From positions 992,001-1,056,000 of the forward strand of contig OZ242168.1 of assembly GCA_965205275.1 (NCBI GenBank): DNA of 64,000 nt, given 5' to 3'. This document shows positions 26,306 to 35,395 of this stretch, piece by piece. A model generated the notes under the pieces. The model did not search any database. It was not told where the DNA came from and was given only the letters and a program-made list of their open reading frames with translations. Position 1 is the stretch's first letter, and each line of letters opens with the position of its first letter. Origin of the DNA: WTFY01 sp965205275 (GTDB taxonomy: Bacteria; Pseudomonadota; Gammaproteobacteria; UBA4575). The position numbers and the translations under genes were made by a program.

Positions 26306-27298
26306 TTAGATCAGCACCTTGCGGTCTTCACGTAAATTGGCAGGTGGCCAGTTTTCCAGGCGCATCCCCAGTGTCAGACCGTGTGTCCCCAATATATCCT
26401 TTATTTCCGTCAAGGACTTTTTACCCAGATTAGGCGTTTTCAGCAATTCCACTTCCGTACGTTGAATAAGATCACCGATATAGTAGATTTTCTCCGCTTT
26501 CAGGCAGTTGGCTGAGCGAACCGTAAGTTCCAGATCATCCACCGGGCGCACCAGGATGGGATCAATTTCAGGTTCAGTCTGGTCGGGTTCAGCCTGTTCA
26601 TCTCCTTGCAGATCAACGAACACGGATAATTGCTGCTGCAGTACGCCTGCTGCCTTGCGAATGGTTTCCTCCGGATTGACGGTACCGTTTGTTTCCAGAT
26701 CAACAATCAATTTATCCAGGTCCGTACGTTGTTCCACACGTGCACTTTCAACCGAGTAGGCTACCCGGCGTACCGGACTGAAGCTTGCGTCCAGCAGCAA
26801 TGAACCAATGGCACGGTCCTCATCATTATTCCGGCGCTGTGCCGCAGGCTGGTACCCGCGACCCTTGGCCACTTTCAAAGTCATACTTAATGAGCCTCGT
26901 TCGGTCAGGTGCGCAATGACATGGTCTTTATTCATGATTTCCACGTCATGGTCAGTCTCAATGTCTCCCGCCGTAGCGACGCCTGGCCCCTTTTTATATA
27001 AGGAAAGTGTGGCTTCTGACTTGTCGTGCATCACGACCGCAATACCTTTCACGTTCAACAGGATATCGACTACGTCTTCCTGCACACCCTCGATTGCAGT
27101 GTATTCATGCAGTACCCCGTCAATTTGCACCTCTACCACTGCACAGCCGGGTATGGATGACAGTAATATCCGTCTCAGCGCATTGCCAAGCGTATGTCCA
27201 AAACCACGGTCCAGAGGCTCCAGTACAACTTTGGCATGACATTCGCCGGCCATCTGGACATCAACGACTCTTGGCTTCAGTAAATCATTTGCACCCAT
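26306..27298 (-). CDS. rpoA: DNA-directed RNA polymerase alpha subunit
   Basis: 330 residues, close to the E. coli length. The N-terminal assembly domain contains LEPLDRGFGHTLGNALRRILLSS. A flexible acidic linker (about 235-248) precedes the C-terminal domain (ELTVRSANCLKAE, TPNLGKKSLTEIK), which contacts UP elements and activators. It dimerises to nucleate the polymerase. It lies 24 bp after rpsD. Confidence 0.98.
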   Translation of the reverse strand: MGANDLLKPRVVDVQMAGECHAKVVLEPLDRGFGHTLGNALRRILLSSIPGCAVVEVQIDGVLHEYTAIEGVQEDVVDILLNVKGIAVVMHDKSEATLSLYKKGPGVATAGDIETDHDVEIMNKDHVIAHLTERGSLSMTLKVAKGRGYQPAAQRRNNDEDRAIGSLLLDASFSPVRRVAYSVESARVEQRTDLDKLIVDLETNGTVNPEETIRKAAGVLQQQLSVFVDLQGDEQAEPDQTEPEIDPILVRPVDDLELTVRSANCLKAEKIYYIGDLIQRTEVELLKTPNLGKKSLTEIKDILGTHGLTLGMRLENWPPANLREDRKVLI

Positions 27299-27322
27299 CT
27301 ATATTAACCTCTTAAACACTCA

Positions 27323-27943
27323 TTACTTGGAATACAACTCAACCACGAGAGATTCATTTATATCCGGCGGCAAATCATCACGCTCCGGAACAGACTTGAA
27401 CTTGCCCTGCATCTTCTTGACGTCTACCTCAACCCATTCAGGCAATCCAATTTGTTCCGATGCATTCAATGCATCCTGAATCCGTAATTGTTTTCTGGAT
27501 TTTTCCCGTACTGAAATCACGTCATCCGGAGACACATGGTAGGACGGTATGTTTACAACCGCGCCATTCACTTCAATCGCCTTGTGACTGACGAGCTGTC
27601 GGCACTCCGCGCGTGTAACACCAAAGCCCATTCGATAGGCCACATTATCCAGCCTGCACTCAAGAATCTTTAACAAGTTCTCACCTGTAGAGCCTTTAAT
27701 GCGCGACGCCTTTTTATAATAGTTCCTGAATTGACGCTCCAGAACGCCGTAGATGCGGCGCAATTTCTGCTTCTCACGCAACTGCACCCCGTAATTGGAC
27801 GTACGACTGCGTTTGTCGCCGTGCTGGCCGGGCAGTTTGTCAATTTTACATTTTGACTCAAGCGGCCGCGCCCTGCTTTTCAGCAAAAGGTCCGTACCTT
27901 CGCGCCGGCTGATTTTACATTTGGGTCCTAAATAACGTGCCAT
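27323..27943 (-). CDS. rpsD: 30S ribosomal protein S4
   Basis: 206 residues. It starts MARYLGPKCKISRREGTDL; the S4 RNA-binding domain (LDNVAYRMGFGVTRAECRQLV) is around residues 95-160. It nucleates 30S assembly and in E. coli represses the alpha operon by binding its leader RNA. Between rpsK and rpoA in the standard order. Confidence 0.98.
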   Translation of the reverse strand: MARYLGPKCKISRREGTDLLLKSRARPLESKCKIDKLPGQHGDKRSRTSNYGVQLREKQKLRRIYGVLERQFRNYYKKASRIKGSTGENLLKILECRLDNVAYRMGFGVTRAECRQLVSHKAIEVNGAVVNIPSYHVSPDDVISVREKSRKQLRIQDALNASEQIGLPEWVEVDVKKMQGKFKSVPERDDLPPDINESLVVELYSK

Positions 27944-27955
27944 ATCTGCTGTGCC

Positions 27956-28345
27956 CTATACACGACGACGCTTGGGTGGACGACATCCATTGTGTGGAAT
28001 CGGTGTAACGTCATTTATATTGGTAATCTTGTAGCCCATTGCATTCAGGGCGCGTACTGCCGACTCCCGTCCCGGGCCGGGTCCCTTGATTCTTATCTCC
28101 AGGTATTTCAGGCCATATTCCAGTGCGTCTTCACCTGCACGCTGGGCAGCCGTTTGTGCAGCAAATGGCGTACTTTTACGCGAACCACGAAAGCCTGACC
28201 CCCCCGAGGTGGCCCATGCCAAAGCATTACCCTGACGATCTGTAATCGTCACGATGGTGTTGTTAAACGACGCATGAATATGCGCAACCCCGTCCGTAAC
28301 GATGCGTTTCGCTTTTTTTCTGGTGCGTGCCGATGTTTTTGCCAT
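27956..28345 (-). CDS. rpsK: 30S ribosomal protein S11
   Basis: 129 residues. SFNNTIVTITDRQGNALAWA and the C-terminal NGCRPPKRRRV are diagnostic. It is part of the 30S platform, binding 16S rRNA next to the Shine-Dalgarno helix. It lies 12 bp upstream of rpsD and 21 bp after rpsM. Confidence 0.98.
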   Translation of the reverse strand: MAKTSARTRKKAKRIVTDGVAHIHASFNNTIVTITDRQGNALAWATSGGSGFRGSRKSTPFAAQTAAQRAGEDALEYGLKYLEIRIKGPGPGRESAVRALNAMGYKITNINDVTPIPHNGCRPPKRRRV

Positions 28346-28366
28346 AGGTATACGTTATCCGCTTGG

Positions 28367-28723
28367 TTATCTTCTGATAGGACGCCTGGGGCCTTTACGG
28401 GTGCGCGCGTTGGTACGTGTGCGTTGCCCGCGCAACGGTAAACCGCGGCGATGTCGAATACCCCGATAGGTTCCCAGGTCCATAAGTCGCTTGATATTTA
28501 CGGTGGTTTCACGGCGCAAATCGCCTTCCACGCGATACTTGCCCACTTCCGTGCGTAACCGACTCACCTCGTCTTCACTTAAATCCTTGATTTTGGTACT
28601 TGTCTGAATACCCGCTGCCGCACAAATTTTACGGGAACTCGAACGCCCAATGCCATATATAGCCGTCAGAGCGATCTCTGCATGCTTGTGTACGGGTACA
28701 TTTATTCCAGAAATACGCGCCAT
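28367..28723 (-). CDS. rpsM: 30S ribosomal protein S13
   Basis: 118 residues. MARISGINVP and a basic C-terminal tail (GQRTRTNARTRKGP) are typical. It sits at the head of the 30S subunit and forms bridges with the 50S. First gene of the alpha operon proper; 102 bp separate it from rpmJ, which could hold the S4-binding leader. Confidence 0.98.
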   Translation of the reverse strand: MARISGINVPVHKHAEIALTAIYGIGRSSSRKICAAAGIQTSTKIKDLSEDEVSRLRTEVGKYRVEGDLRRETTVNIKRLMDLGTYRGIRHRRGLPLRGQRTRTNARTRKGPRRPIRR

Positions 28724-28825
28724 TTAAAATTTCCTCGAAAAAAAAGTATCGGAGGCTGTTTTCCGACAGCGGATTTTATCAGTCAAACCGGTTAAATACA
28801 TGCCTTGTCCTGAAATCCCAGACGT

Positions 28826-28939
28826 TTAACCTTGACGCTGCTTGTGTCTGGGGTCACTGCATATGATGCGTACTACCCCGTTACGGCGTACTACCCTGCA
28901 GTTTCTGCACATTTTTTTTACTGATGCTCGTACTTTCAT
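28826..28939 (-). CDS. rpmJ: 50S ribosomal protein L36
   Basis: 37 residues from ATG 28937-28939: MKVRASVKKMCRNCRVVRRNG and a final C-x4-H-K-Q-R-Q-G. The Cys-Cys-Cys-His set (CRNC, C-x4-H) is the zinc-binding form of L36. It lies 16 bp after secY. No infA gene is found between secY and rpmJ. Confidence 0.95.
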   Translation of the reverse strand: MKVRASVKKMCRNCRVVRRNGVVRIICSDPRHKQRQG

Positions 28940-28955
28940 CGCTGTCTCTCTTTAG

Positions 28956-30299
28956 TTACCGCACACTTCCGGCTCGTCCGTAGCCCCTCAAGTTTGCTTT
29001 TTTCATCAGCCCCTCATACTGGTGAGACATCAGATGTGCCTGCACCTGCGCCATGAAGTCCATCACAACTACTACAATGATCAACAAGGAAGTTCCACCA
29101 AAATAAAACGGGACACTGTACTTGAGAATAAGAAACTCCGGTAGCAAACAGACCAATGTAATATAGATGGCACCCACGGCTGTCAAACGGGTCAGCACGG
29201 CATCGATGTAGCGTGCAGTCTGTTCCCCCGGACGAATACCCGGAATAAATGCACCCGAACGCTTTAAATTATCTGCTGTTTCCCGTGAGTCGAAAACAAT
29301 TGCAGTATAAAAGAAACAAAAGAACACGATCGCCAGCGCGTACATCATGACATATAACGGCTGTCCGGGTGAAATTGCATTTGCCATATTCTGCAACCAG
29401 GGAAAATTCCCGACAGAACTGCTGGACCACTGTAACAATGTTGCCGGAAACAGAATAATGCTGGAAGCGAAAATAGGTGGAATAACACCTGACATATTGA
29501 GCTTGAGCGGCAAATGGCTGGATTGTGCCGCATACATTTTCCTGCCTTGTTGTCGTCGTGCGTAATTCACCGTAATACGCCGTTGTGCCCTTTCTGCAAA
29601 AATTACAACCGCCGTGACGACAATGGCCATCAGGAAGAGAAACAGTGCGAAGGCTTCACCAATTGCACCTTGCGCAACCAGGTCAAGAGTACCGCCTATG
29701 GCCGCAGGCAACCCGGCAACAATCCCGGCAAAAATAATGATGGAAATGCCATTCCCTATACCGCGTTCCGTAATCTGTTCGCCCAGCCACATCAAAAACA
29801 TCGTTCCGGTTACCAGACTCACGGCTACGGTAAAAATAAACCCGATACCGGGGTTAAGCGCAACCTGCTGGTTCTGCAAGGCAATGGAAACACCAATCGC
29901 CTGGAAAGTTGCAAGAAAAACCGTACCATAACGCGTGTACTGGGTAATCTTGCGCCGCCCCGCTTCACCTTCTTTTTTAAGCTCTTTTAATGAGGGTACC
30001 ACGGCACTCATCAACTGCATGATGATGGACGCGGATATATAGGGCATGATGCCCAGCGCAAAAATACTCAAACGCTCAAGCGCTCCACCCGAAAACATAT
30101 TGAACATTCCAAGTATGGTGCTGCTTTGTTGCTCGAAGAACCGGGCCATGGCACCCGGGTCAATTCCGGGTACCGGAATAAACGTTCCAATTCGATACAC
30201 AATTAACGCAATCAGCACAAACACCAGACGCTTGCGCAGTTCGGTAACCCGTCCCAGTCCTGCAAGAGAACCGACAGCATTTGCACTCGCCCGGACCAT
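28956..30299 (-). CDS. secY: Protein translocase subunit SecY
   Basis: 447 residues with about ten transmembrane helices. TFIPVPGIDP near residue 41 and the SecY signature GGALERLSIFALGIMPYISASI are seen. It forms the protein-conducting channel with SecE (encoded at the other end of the cluster) and SecG. It overlaps the rplO stop by one base. Inner membrane. Confidence 0.97.
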   Translation of the reverse strand: MVRASANAVGSLAGLGRVTELRKRLVFVLIALIVYRIGTFIPVPGIDPGAMARFFEQQSSTILGMFNMFSGGALERLSIFALGIMPYISASIIMQLMSAVVPSLKELKKEGEAGRRKITQYTRYGTVFLATFQAIGVSIALQNQQVALNPGIGFIFTVAVSLVTGTMFLMWLGEQITERGIGNGISIIIFAGIVAGLPAAIGGTLDLVAQGAIGEAFALFLFLMAIVVTAVVIFAERAQRRITVNYARRQQGRKMYAAQSSHLPLKLNMSGVIPPIFASSIILFPATLLQWSSSSVGNFPWLQNMANAISPGQPLYVMMYALAIVFFCFFYTAIVFDSRETADNLKRSGAFIPGIRPGEQTARYIDAVLTRLTAVGAIYITLVCLLPEFLILKYSVPFYFGGTSLLIIVVVVMDFMAQVQAHLMSHQYEGLMKKANLRGYGRAGSVR

Positions 30300-30733
30300 C
30301 AGTTCTGGATGCTCCCGCCTGCCGCTTCAACCGCTTTCCGCGCGCCTGCCGTAAATAACAGGCCTTTGGCATGCACAGCAGTTTCTATTTTCCCGGACAG
30401 AATCACCTTGACACGTTTGGCCGCAGCATGCACCAGCCTGGCATTTTTTAATGCGTCAATATCCACCATGTCACTGTCAACCGTTGCCAGCTCATGCAAA
30501 CGAAGTTCTGCCGTATCACAGGATTTACGTGAACTGAATCCTACTTTTGGCAAACGTCGCTGCAACGGCATCTGACCCCCTTCAAAACCCACCTTGTGAT
30601 AACCACCTGAACGCGAGCGCTGGCCTTTGTGGCCACGGCCACAGGTTTTGCCAAAGCCGGAGCCTATACCGCGTCCTACGCGCTTGCGGTCAGTACGACT
30701 ACCTTCAGCCGGTTTCAGGTTATTCAGTTTCAT
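30299..30733 (-). CDS. rplO: 50S ribosomal protein L15
   Basis: 144 residues. MKLNNLKPAEGSR, RVGRGIGSGFGKTCGRGHKG and GFEGGQMPLQRRLPK are conserved. It binds 23S rRNA late in 50S assembly. Overlaps secY by one base and follows rpmD by 12 bp. Confidence 0.97.
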   Translation of the reverse strand: MKLNNLKPAEGSRTDRKRVGRGIGSGFGKTCGRGHKGQRSRSGGYHKVGFEGGQMPLQRRLPKVGFSSRKSCDTAELRLHELATVDSDMVDIDALKNARLVHAAAKRVKVILSGKIETAVHAKGLLFTAGARKAVEAAGGSIQN

Positions 30734-30745
30734 ATTTCCAGACCG

Positions 30746-30928
30746 TCAGGCTTCTTCAATTTTTAACATATAATCAATTTTATTGATCATGCCGCGATTT
30801 TCCGGTGTATCCATAACCGTTACCGGATTATGAATACGACGAATACCCAGGCCACGCGCGCACGCCTTGTGTGTAGCAAGCCTTCCACTCAGACTTTTGA
30901 CTAACGTAACTTTCAGTTGTTTGCTCAT
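30746..30928 (-). CDS. rpmD: 50S ribosomal protein L30
   Basis: 60 residues from ATG 30926-30928 (MSKQLKVTLVKS). A longer frame starts five codons upstream but the family begins at MSKQ. It contains GLGIRRIHNPVTVMDTPENRGM. Present in the usual place between rpsE and rplO. Confidence 0.96.
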   Translation of the reverse strand: MSKQLKVTLVKSLSGRLATHKACARGLGIRRIHNPVTVMDTPENRGMINKIDYMLKIEEA

Positions 30929-30950
30929 AAGCCCAGACTGCATAAATCAA

Positions 30951-31457
30951 TCACGAAAAAATTTCTTCTACGGTCTTGCCACGTTTCGCAGCAATGTATT
31001 CAGGATCCTGCATACTGCAAAGTGCATTCACAGTGGCCCGCACTACATTAATCGGATTTTTGGAGCCAATACACTTGGATAAAATATCTTTAATGCCAAC
31101 CACTTCAAATACAGCACGCATGGCCCCCCCTGCAATGATACTGGTACCCACGGACGCAGGTTGCATGAAAACTTTTGCAGCACCGTGTTGCCCAATTACC
31201 GGGTAATACAAGGTTCCATCCTTGAGAGGCACATGCCTTAATTCCTTACGCGCTTTTTCCATAGCCTTTCGGATCGCCAAAGGCACCTCGCGGGCTTTTC
31301 CGTAGCCTATACCGACCTTGCCATTACTGTCCCCGACTACCGTCAGTGCAGTAAATCCAAACTGGCGTCCGCCTTTTACGACCTTTGCAACCCGATTCAC
31401 TGCAATCAGTCTTTCTTCAAGACCGTCGGATATTCTTGCTGGTTCTTTCGCTACCAT
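30951..31457 (-). CDS. rpsE: 30S ribosomal protein S5
   Basis: 168 residues. The dsRBD-like N-terminal domain (VAKVVKGGRQFGFTALTVVGD) and GYGKAREVPLAIRKA are diagnostic. It lies at the mRNA entry site and takes part in decoding accuracy and mRNA unwinding. It lies 22 bp upstream of rpmD and 21 bp after rplR. Confidence 0.97.
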   Translation of the reverse strand: MVAKEPARISDGLEERLIAVNRVAKVVKGGRQFGFTALTVVGDSNGKVGIGYGKAREVPLAIRKAMEKARKELRHVPLKDGTLYYPVIGQHGAAKVFMQPASVGTSIIAGGAMRAVFEVVGIKDILSKCIGSKNPINVVRATVNALCSMQDPEYIAAKRGKTVEEIFS

Positions 31458-31478
31458 TGGAATGTGAGTACCTGCTGT

Positions 31479-31835
31479 TTAAAAATTTAATCCTGCTTCC
31501 CGCGCTGCATCGGCCAAAGCCTTGACGCGGCCATGATACTTGAATCCTGAACGGTCAAACGCTACCTCAACCACACCTTTCTCCTGCGCACGCTTTGCAA
31601 TGGCCTTCCCGACTTCCTTGGCGGCCTCCACATTGCCGGTATACTCGACCGCCTTGCGTACCTCGTCCTCCAGGGAAGACGCACACGCAATGGTGACGCC
31701 TGCCGTGCCGGGCGATATCACCTGCGCATAGGTGTGTCTGAGCGTACGGTGCACACACAACCGATGTACTTTCAGCCCAGCAATTTTACTGCGGGTTTTG
31801 CGTGCCCGACGTATTCTTGAAGTTGTATTACCCAT
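31479..31835 (-). CDS. rplR: 50S ribosomal protein L18
   Basis: 118 residues. RRARKTRSKIAG, RLCVHRT and the end FHYHGRVKALADAAREAGL-like sequence (FKYHGRVKALADAAREAGL) are typical. It binds 5S rRNA together with L5 and L25 in the central protuberance. It lies 13 bp after rplF. Confidence 0.97.
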   Translation of the reverse strand: MGNTTSRIRRARKTRSKIAGLKVHRLCVHRTLRHTYAQVISPGTAGVTIACASSLEDEVRKAVEYTGNVEAAKEVGKAIAKRAQEKGVVEVAFDRSGFKYHGRVKALADAAREAGLNF

Positions 31836-31848
31836 ATCTGTAAATCAA

Positions 31849-32376
31849 TTATTTTTTCTTCGCTTCTTTACGAAGAATCCTTTCCCCTGCATACTTGACG
31901 CCCTTTCCCTTGTAAGGTTCAGGTGGGCGGTAAGCACGTACTTCTGCGGCAACCTGCCCTACTTTCTGTTTGTCGATACCCTTGATTACCACTTCAGTCT
32001 GGCTGGGCGTTTCAATTTTAATCCCTTCGGGTACCGGGTAATTAATAACATGGGAAAACCCCAGGGTTAAATTGAGTACCTTGCCTTTTGACTGGGCCCT
32101 ATAGCCTACTCCTACCAGTTCCAGCTTGCGCTCAAAACCCTTGCTTGCTCCCGTAACCAGATTATTAATCAGCGCACGCATGGTACCTGCCATGGCCATG
32201 TTGTCAGTCTTATCCAGCAATACATGTATCTGCTTATCTTTCTGCTCGACACGTATGTCACGATGAATGTCCATTGAGATTTCACCGACCGGCCCTTTTA
32301 CAGCAAGATGCTGGCCATTCAGCTTCACATCCACGCCGGATGGTATTTCAACAGGTTGTTTTGCAATGCGCGACAT
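31849..32376 (-). CDS. rplF: 50S ribosomal protein L6
   Basis: 175 residues. MSRIAKQPVEIPSGV and the C-terminal PEPYKGKGVKYAGE are diagnostic. Two repeated alpha/beta domains bind 23S rRNA near the factor-binding site. It lies 22 bp after rpsH. Confidence 0.97.
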   Translation of the reverse strand: MSRIAKQPVEIPSGVDVKLNGQHLAVKGPVGEISMDIHRDIRVEQKDKQIHVLLDKTDNMAMAGTMRALINNLVTGASKGFERKLELVGVGYRAQSKGKVLNLTLGFSHVINYPVPEGIKIETPSQTEVVIKGIDKQKVGQVAAEVRAYRPPEPYKGKGVKYAGERILRKEAKKK

Positions 32377-32398
32377 ACTTTATTCAACTCGTTAACTT

Positions 32399-32794
32399 TT
32401 ATTCAATTGTGCACAACACTTCGCCACCATGACCCGCAGCACGGGCAGCCCGGTCGGTCATGACGCCCTTTGAAGTGGATATCACGGCAATACCCATACC
32501 GCCAATGACCTTTGGCAGATCATCTGCACCTTTATACTTGCGCAACCCAGGTCGGCTTGCCCGGCTGAGCCGGGTAATAACCGGCTTATTCATGTAGTAC
32601 TTGAGCGTTATTGTGAGTTCCGTTTTGGAGTCCTCTTTATTCACGGCAAAATCTTCAATAAAACCTTCTTCCTTAAGCACGCCGGCGATCGCCACTTTCA
32701 CATTGGAAGAAGGCATTGTAACGGTAACTTTCCTGCTGTTCTGGCCGTTGCGGATACGCGTCAGCATATCGGAAATGGGGTCACTCATACTCAT
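32399..32794 (-). CDS. rpsH: 30S ribosomal protein S8
   Basis: 131 residues (or 129 from the second Met). SDPISDMLTRIRNG at the start and GVMTDRAARAAGHGGEVLC at the end are conserved. It binds the central 16S rRNA domain and, in E. coli, represses the spc operon. It lies 39 bp after rpsN. Confidence 0.97.
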   Translation of the reverse strand: MSMSDPISDMLTRIRNGQNSRKVTVTMPSSNVKVAIAGVLKEEGFIEDFAVNKEDSKTELTITLKYYMNKPVITRLSRASRPGLRKYKGADDLPKVIGGMGIAVISTSKGVMTDRAARAAGHGGEVLCTIE

Positions 32795-32833
32795 GGGTTT
32801 GTCTGATTCCTGCTCGTTAATTGTATCGATCGG

Positions 32834-33139
32834 CTACCAGCTGGCTTTCATCAAACCAGGTATATCGCCGCGCATCGCGGCTTCGCGTAATTTGTTCCGC
32901 CCCAGGCCAAATTTACGATAGTAGCCTTTTGGTCTCCCTGTAATACTGCAACGATTACGTAATCGTACGGGGCTGGAATTCCTGGGCATTTTCTGTAATT
33001 GCAGCACGGCTTGCTCTCGTTCTTCGTAGCTGGTTGCCGGGTTTTTTATGGCAGCCCTGAGCCGGGTACGTTTGCCTGCGTAGCGACGCACAATTTTATT
33101 GCGTTTTTTCTCCCGCTCTATCATTGATAATTTTGCCAT
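32834..33139 (-). CDS. rpsN: 30S ribosomal protein S14
   Basis: 101 residues, the long zinc-free form (no CxxC pair in the C-terminal half). It ends GRNKLREAAMRGDIPGLMKASW, matched here by LREAAMRGDIPGLMKASW. Part of the 30S head. It lies 14 bp after rplE. Confidence 0.96.
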   Translation of the reverse strand: MAKLSMIEREKKRNKIVRRYAGKRTRLRAAIKNPATSYEEREQAVLQLQKMPRNSSPVRLRNRCSITGRPKGYYRKFGLGRNKLREAAMRGDIPGLMKASW

Positions 33140-33153
33140 ATGCTGCCTACTCT

Positions 33154-33693
33154 CTATTTCTTGAATGGAAAACTGAAAGCTTCCAGTAAAGCTTTAGCCT
33201 CTGTATCGGTTCTTGCAGATGTAGTGATCGCAATATCCATGCCGCGGATGGCATCAATCTTGTCATAGTCGATTTCCGGAAAAATGATCTGCTCGGTAAT
33301 CCCCAGGCTGTAATTACCTCGCCCATCAAACGCTTTGGAACTCAGACCACGAAAATCCCGTATACGCGGAATGGCAATACTGATCAAACGATCCAGAAAC
33401 TCATACATGCGCGGTCCGCGCAGAGTCACTTTACAGCCAATGGGGAAATTCTCGCGGACACTGAACCCGGCAATAGACTTTCTGGCCTTGGTCACCACAA
33501 CTTTCTGCCCGGAAATTTTTTCCATATCAGCAACCACTTCCTTAATGGTTTTTTTGTCACGCGCCGCCTCGCCAACACCTGTATTCAGCGTAATTTTTTC
33601 AATACGGGGCACCTGCATGATATTCCTGAAACCAAGCTTCTCCATCAACTGCTTGCGAACGGTGTTCAAATAGTAATCCTGGAGTCTTGACAT
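33154..33693 (-). CDS. rplE: 50S ribosomal protein L5
   Basis: 179 residues. PRIEKITLNTGVGEA, KVTLRGPRMYEFLDRL and GLSSKAFDGRGNYSLGI are typical. It binds 5S rRNA and contacts the P-site tRNA. It lies 8 bp after rplX. Confidence 0.97.
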   Translation of the reverse strand: MSRLQDYYLNTVRKQLMEKLGFRNIMQVPRIEKITLNTGVGEAARDKKTIKEVVADMEKISGQKVVVTKARKSIAGFSVRENFPIGCKVTLRGPRMYEFLDRLISIAIPRIRDFRGLSSKAFDGRGNYSLGITEQIIFPEIDYDKIDAIRGMDIAITTSARTDTEAKALLEAFSFPFKK

Positions 33694-33701
33694 ATCAGTT
33701 C

Positions 33702-34019
33702 CTAAATATCGACCACTTCACCATTGGATTTGAAATAACGGACTTTTTTGTTGTCCTCCAGCGTTTTAAACCCGACCCGGTCTCCCTTGTCCGTAACAGG
33801 ATTGAGCAGCATTATATTTGAGACATGAATTGGCATTTCACGCTCGTTAATACCCCCTGAAATCCCGGCATTTGGATTGGGCTTCTGGTGTTTTTTGACG
33901 GTGTTTATATTTTCCACCAGCACGCGCTCATCACTCACCACTTTCAATACCGTGCCGCGCCGGCCTTTATCCTTGCCAGCGGTTACAACCACTTCATCAC
34001 CTCTACGAATTCTTTGCAT
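33702..34019 (-). CDS. rplX: 50S ribosomal protein L24
   Basis: 105 residues from ATG 34017-34019 (MQRIRRGDEVVVTAGKDKG). A TTG three codons upstream is less likely. The KOW motif is at the start. It is an early 50S assembly protein near the exit tunnel. It lies 58 bp after rplN. Confidence 0.96.
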   Translation of the reverse strand: MQRIRRGDEVVVTAGKDKGRRGTVLKVVSDERVLVENINTVKKHQKPNPNAGISGGINEREMPIHVSNIMLLNPVTDKGDRVGFKTLEDNKKVRYFKSNGEVVDI

Positions 34020-34077
34020 ATCTATCAAATCTTGTTAGCTGCCTGGCCTTCCCAGGTTGCCTGTAAAAAATTCCTGC

Positions 34078-34446
34078 TCACAACACTTCCGGTGCAAGGG
34101 ATATAATCTTCATAAAACGTTCTGTACGCAGTTCTCGGGTTACCGGACCAAATATACGGGTACCTATAGGCTGCAGCTGATTATTCAATAACACTGCCGC
34201 ATTGTTATCGAACCGAATCAGGGACCCATCGGGACGCCGCACACCTTTAGCCGTTCGCACCACCACTGCGTTATACACTTCACCTTTTTTAACCTTGCCG
34301 CGCGGTATTGCATCCTTAACGCTCACCTTGATAATGTCACCAATCCCGGCATAACGTCGATGTGACCCGCCCAGTACCTTGATGCATTGCAACCTGCGTG
34401 CACCACTGTTGTCTGCCACTCCCAGCTTGGTTTGCATTTGAATCAT
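34078..34446 (-). CDS. rplN: 50S ribosomal protein L14
   Basis: 122 residues. MIQMQTKLGVADNSGARRL is diagnostic, as is GDIIKVSVKDAIPRGKVKKG. It forms part of an intersubunit bridge. It lies 24 bp after rpsQ and 58 bp before rplX. Confidence 0.98.
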   Translation of the reverse strand: MIQMQTKLGVADNSGARRLQCIKVLGGSHRRYAGIGDIIKVSVKDAIPRGKVKKGEVYNAVVVRTAKGVRRPDGSLIRFDNNAAVLLNNQLQPIGTRIFGPVTRELRTERFMKIISLAPEVL

Positions 34447-34470
34447 ATAGACCTCACCACACCCGTATTT

Positions 34471-34728
34471 CTACGCCCGCTTGATAACTTCCACTAACTG
34501 CCACGATTTCTTTTTTGAAACAGGGCGGCACTCCCGAATTGAGACTTGATCACCTATCGTGCATTCATTGTTTTCATCGTGCACATGCAATCTCGTAGAG
34601 CGCCTGATGTATTTTTCATACAGCGGATGCTTGACCTGGCGCACCAGCAGCACTACCGCCGTCTTGTCCATCCTGTCGCTGACCACCCTACCATGCAGGG
34701 TACGGATTTTTTTACTTTCCTCAGACAT
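34471..34728 (-). CDS. rpsQ: 30S ribosomal protein S17
   Basis: 85 residues from ATG 34726-34728 (MSEESKKIRTLHGRVVSD). A longer frame upstream runs into rpmC and is not needed. It overlaps the end of rpmC by 8 nt. OB-fold protein binding 16S rRNA early in assembly. Confidence 0.95.
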   Translation of the reverse strand: MSEESKKIRTLHGRVVSDRMDKTAVVLLVRQVKHPLYEKYIRRSTRLHVHDENNECTIGDQVSIRECRPVSKKKSWQLVEVIKRA

Positions 34729-34936
34729 CTGAAACCTTTGATGCTTTCTCTGCTGACTTTTCATTCATAATCGTTTTTACCCGCGCAATATTTTTCTTAT
34801 TCACTTTAAACTGATGCACACGAGTCATCTGGCCTACACCCAGCTGCATGCGCAGGTTAAATTGCTCTTTACGCAAATCAAGCAGCTCTGTACTGAGTTC
34901 TTCACAGGTTTTACTGCGCAGCTCTTCTTTGTTCAT
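34721..34936 (-). CDS. rpmC: 50S ribosomal protein L29
   Basis: 71 residues, mostly two antiparallel helices (MNKEELRSKTCEELSTELLDL and LRKEQFNLRMQLGVGQM). Binds near the exit tunnel and contacts signal recognition particle and trigger factor. It lies 7 bp after rplP. Confidence 0.96.
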   Translation of the reverse strand: MNKEELRSKTCEELSTELLDLRKEQFNLRMQLGVGQMTRVHQFKVNKKNIARVKTIMNEKSAEKASKVSDV

Positions 34937-34943
34937 AACCAGA

Positions 34944-35357
34944 TCACATCACACTGCGTGAAACAAAAACGGTTCGTATGGGCAATTTGGCATCTGCCAG
35001 ACGAAATGCCTCTCTGGCAATTTTCTCATCCACGCCTTCCATCTCGTAAAGCACTTTGCCTGGCTGCACCTTGGCCACCCAGTACTCGACATTGCCTTTA
35101 CCCTTGCCCTGCCGTACTTCCAGAGGTTTTTTGGTAACCGGCACATCGGGGAACATCCGGATCCAGATTTTCCCGCCACGTTTTATATAACGCGTCATGG
35201 CACGACGCGCAGCTTCGATCTGTCGAGCCGTAATGCGTCCCCGGGTAGCGGCTTTCAGGCCATATTCACCGAAACTGACCTTGTTGCCATTCAATGCCAG
35301 TCCACGATTGCGGCCCTTATGCTGCTTACGAAACTTTGTACGTCTTGGTTGTAACAT
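34944..35357 (-). CDS. rplP: 50S ribosomal protein L16
   Basis: 137 residues. MLQPRRTKFRKQHKGRNRG and RQIEAARRAMTRYIKRGGKIW are diagnostic. Located near the A site, needed for tRNA accommodation. It lies 38 bp after rpsC. Confidence 0.98.
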   Translation of the reverse strand: MLQPRRTKFRKQHKGRNRGLALNGNKVSFGEYGLKAATRGRITARQIEAARRAMTRYIKRGGKIWIRMFPDVPVTKKPLEVRQGKGKGNVEYWVAKVQPGKVLYEMEGVDEKIAREAFRLADAKLPIRTVFVSRSVM

Positions 35358-35395
35358 CTTTGTTTAATCTGATCGTCTGGTTATTGACGCGGACC

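Noticed and set aside
28740..28956. An infA gene between secY and rpsM
   Set aside because: The space holds only rpmJ; no S1-type IF-1 sequence is seen.
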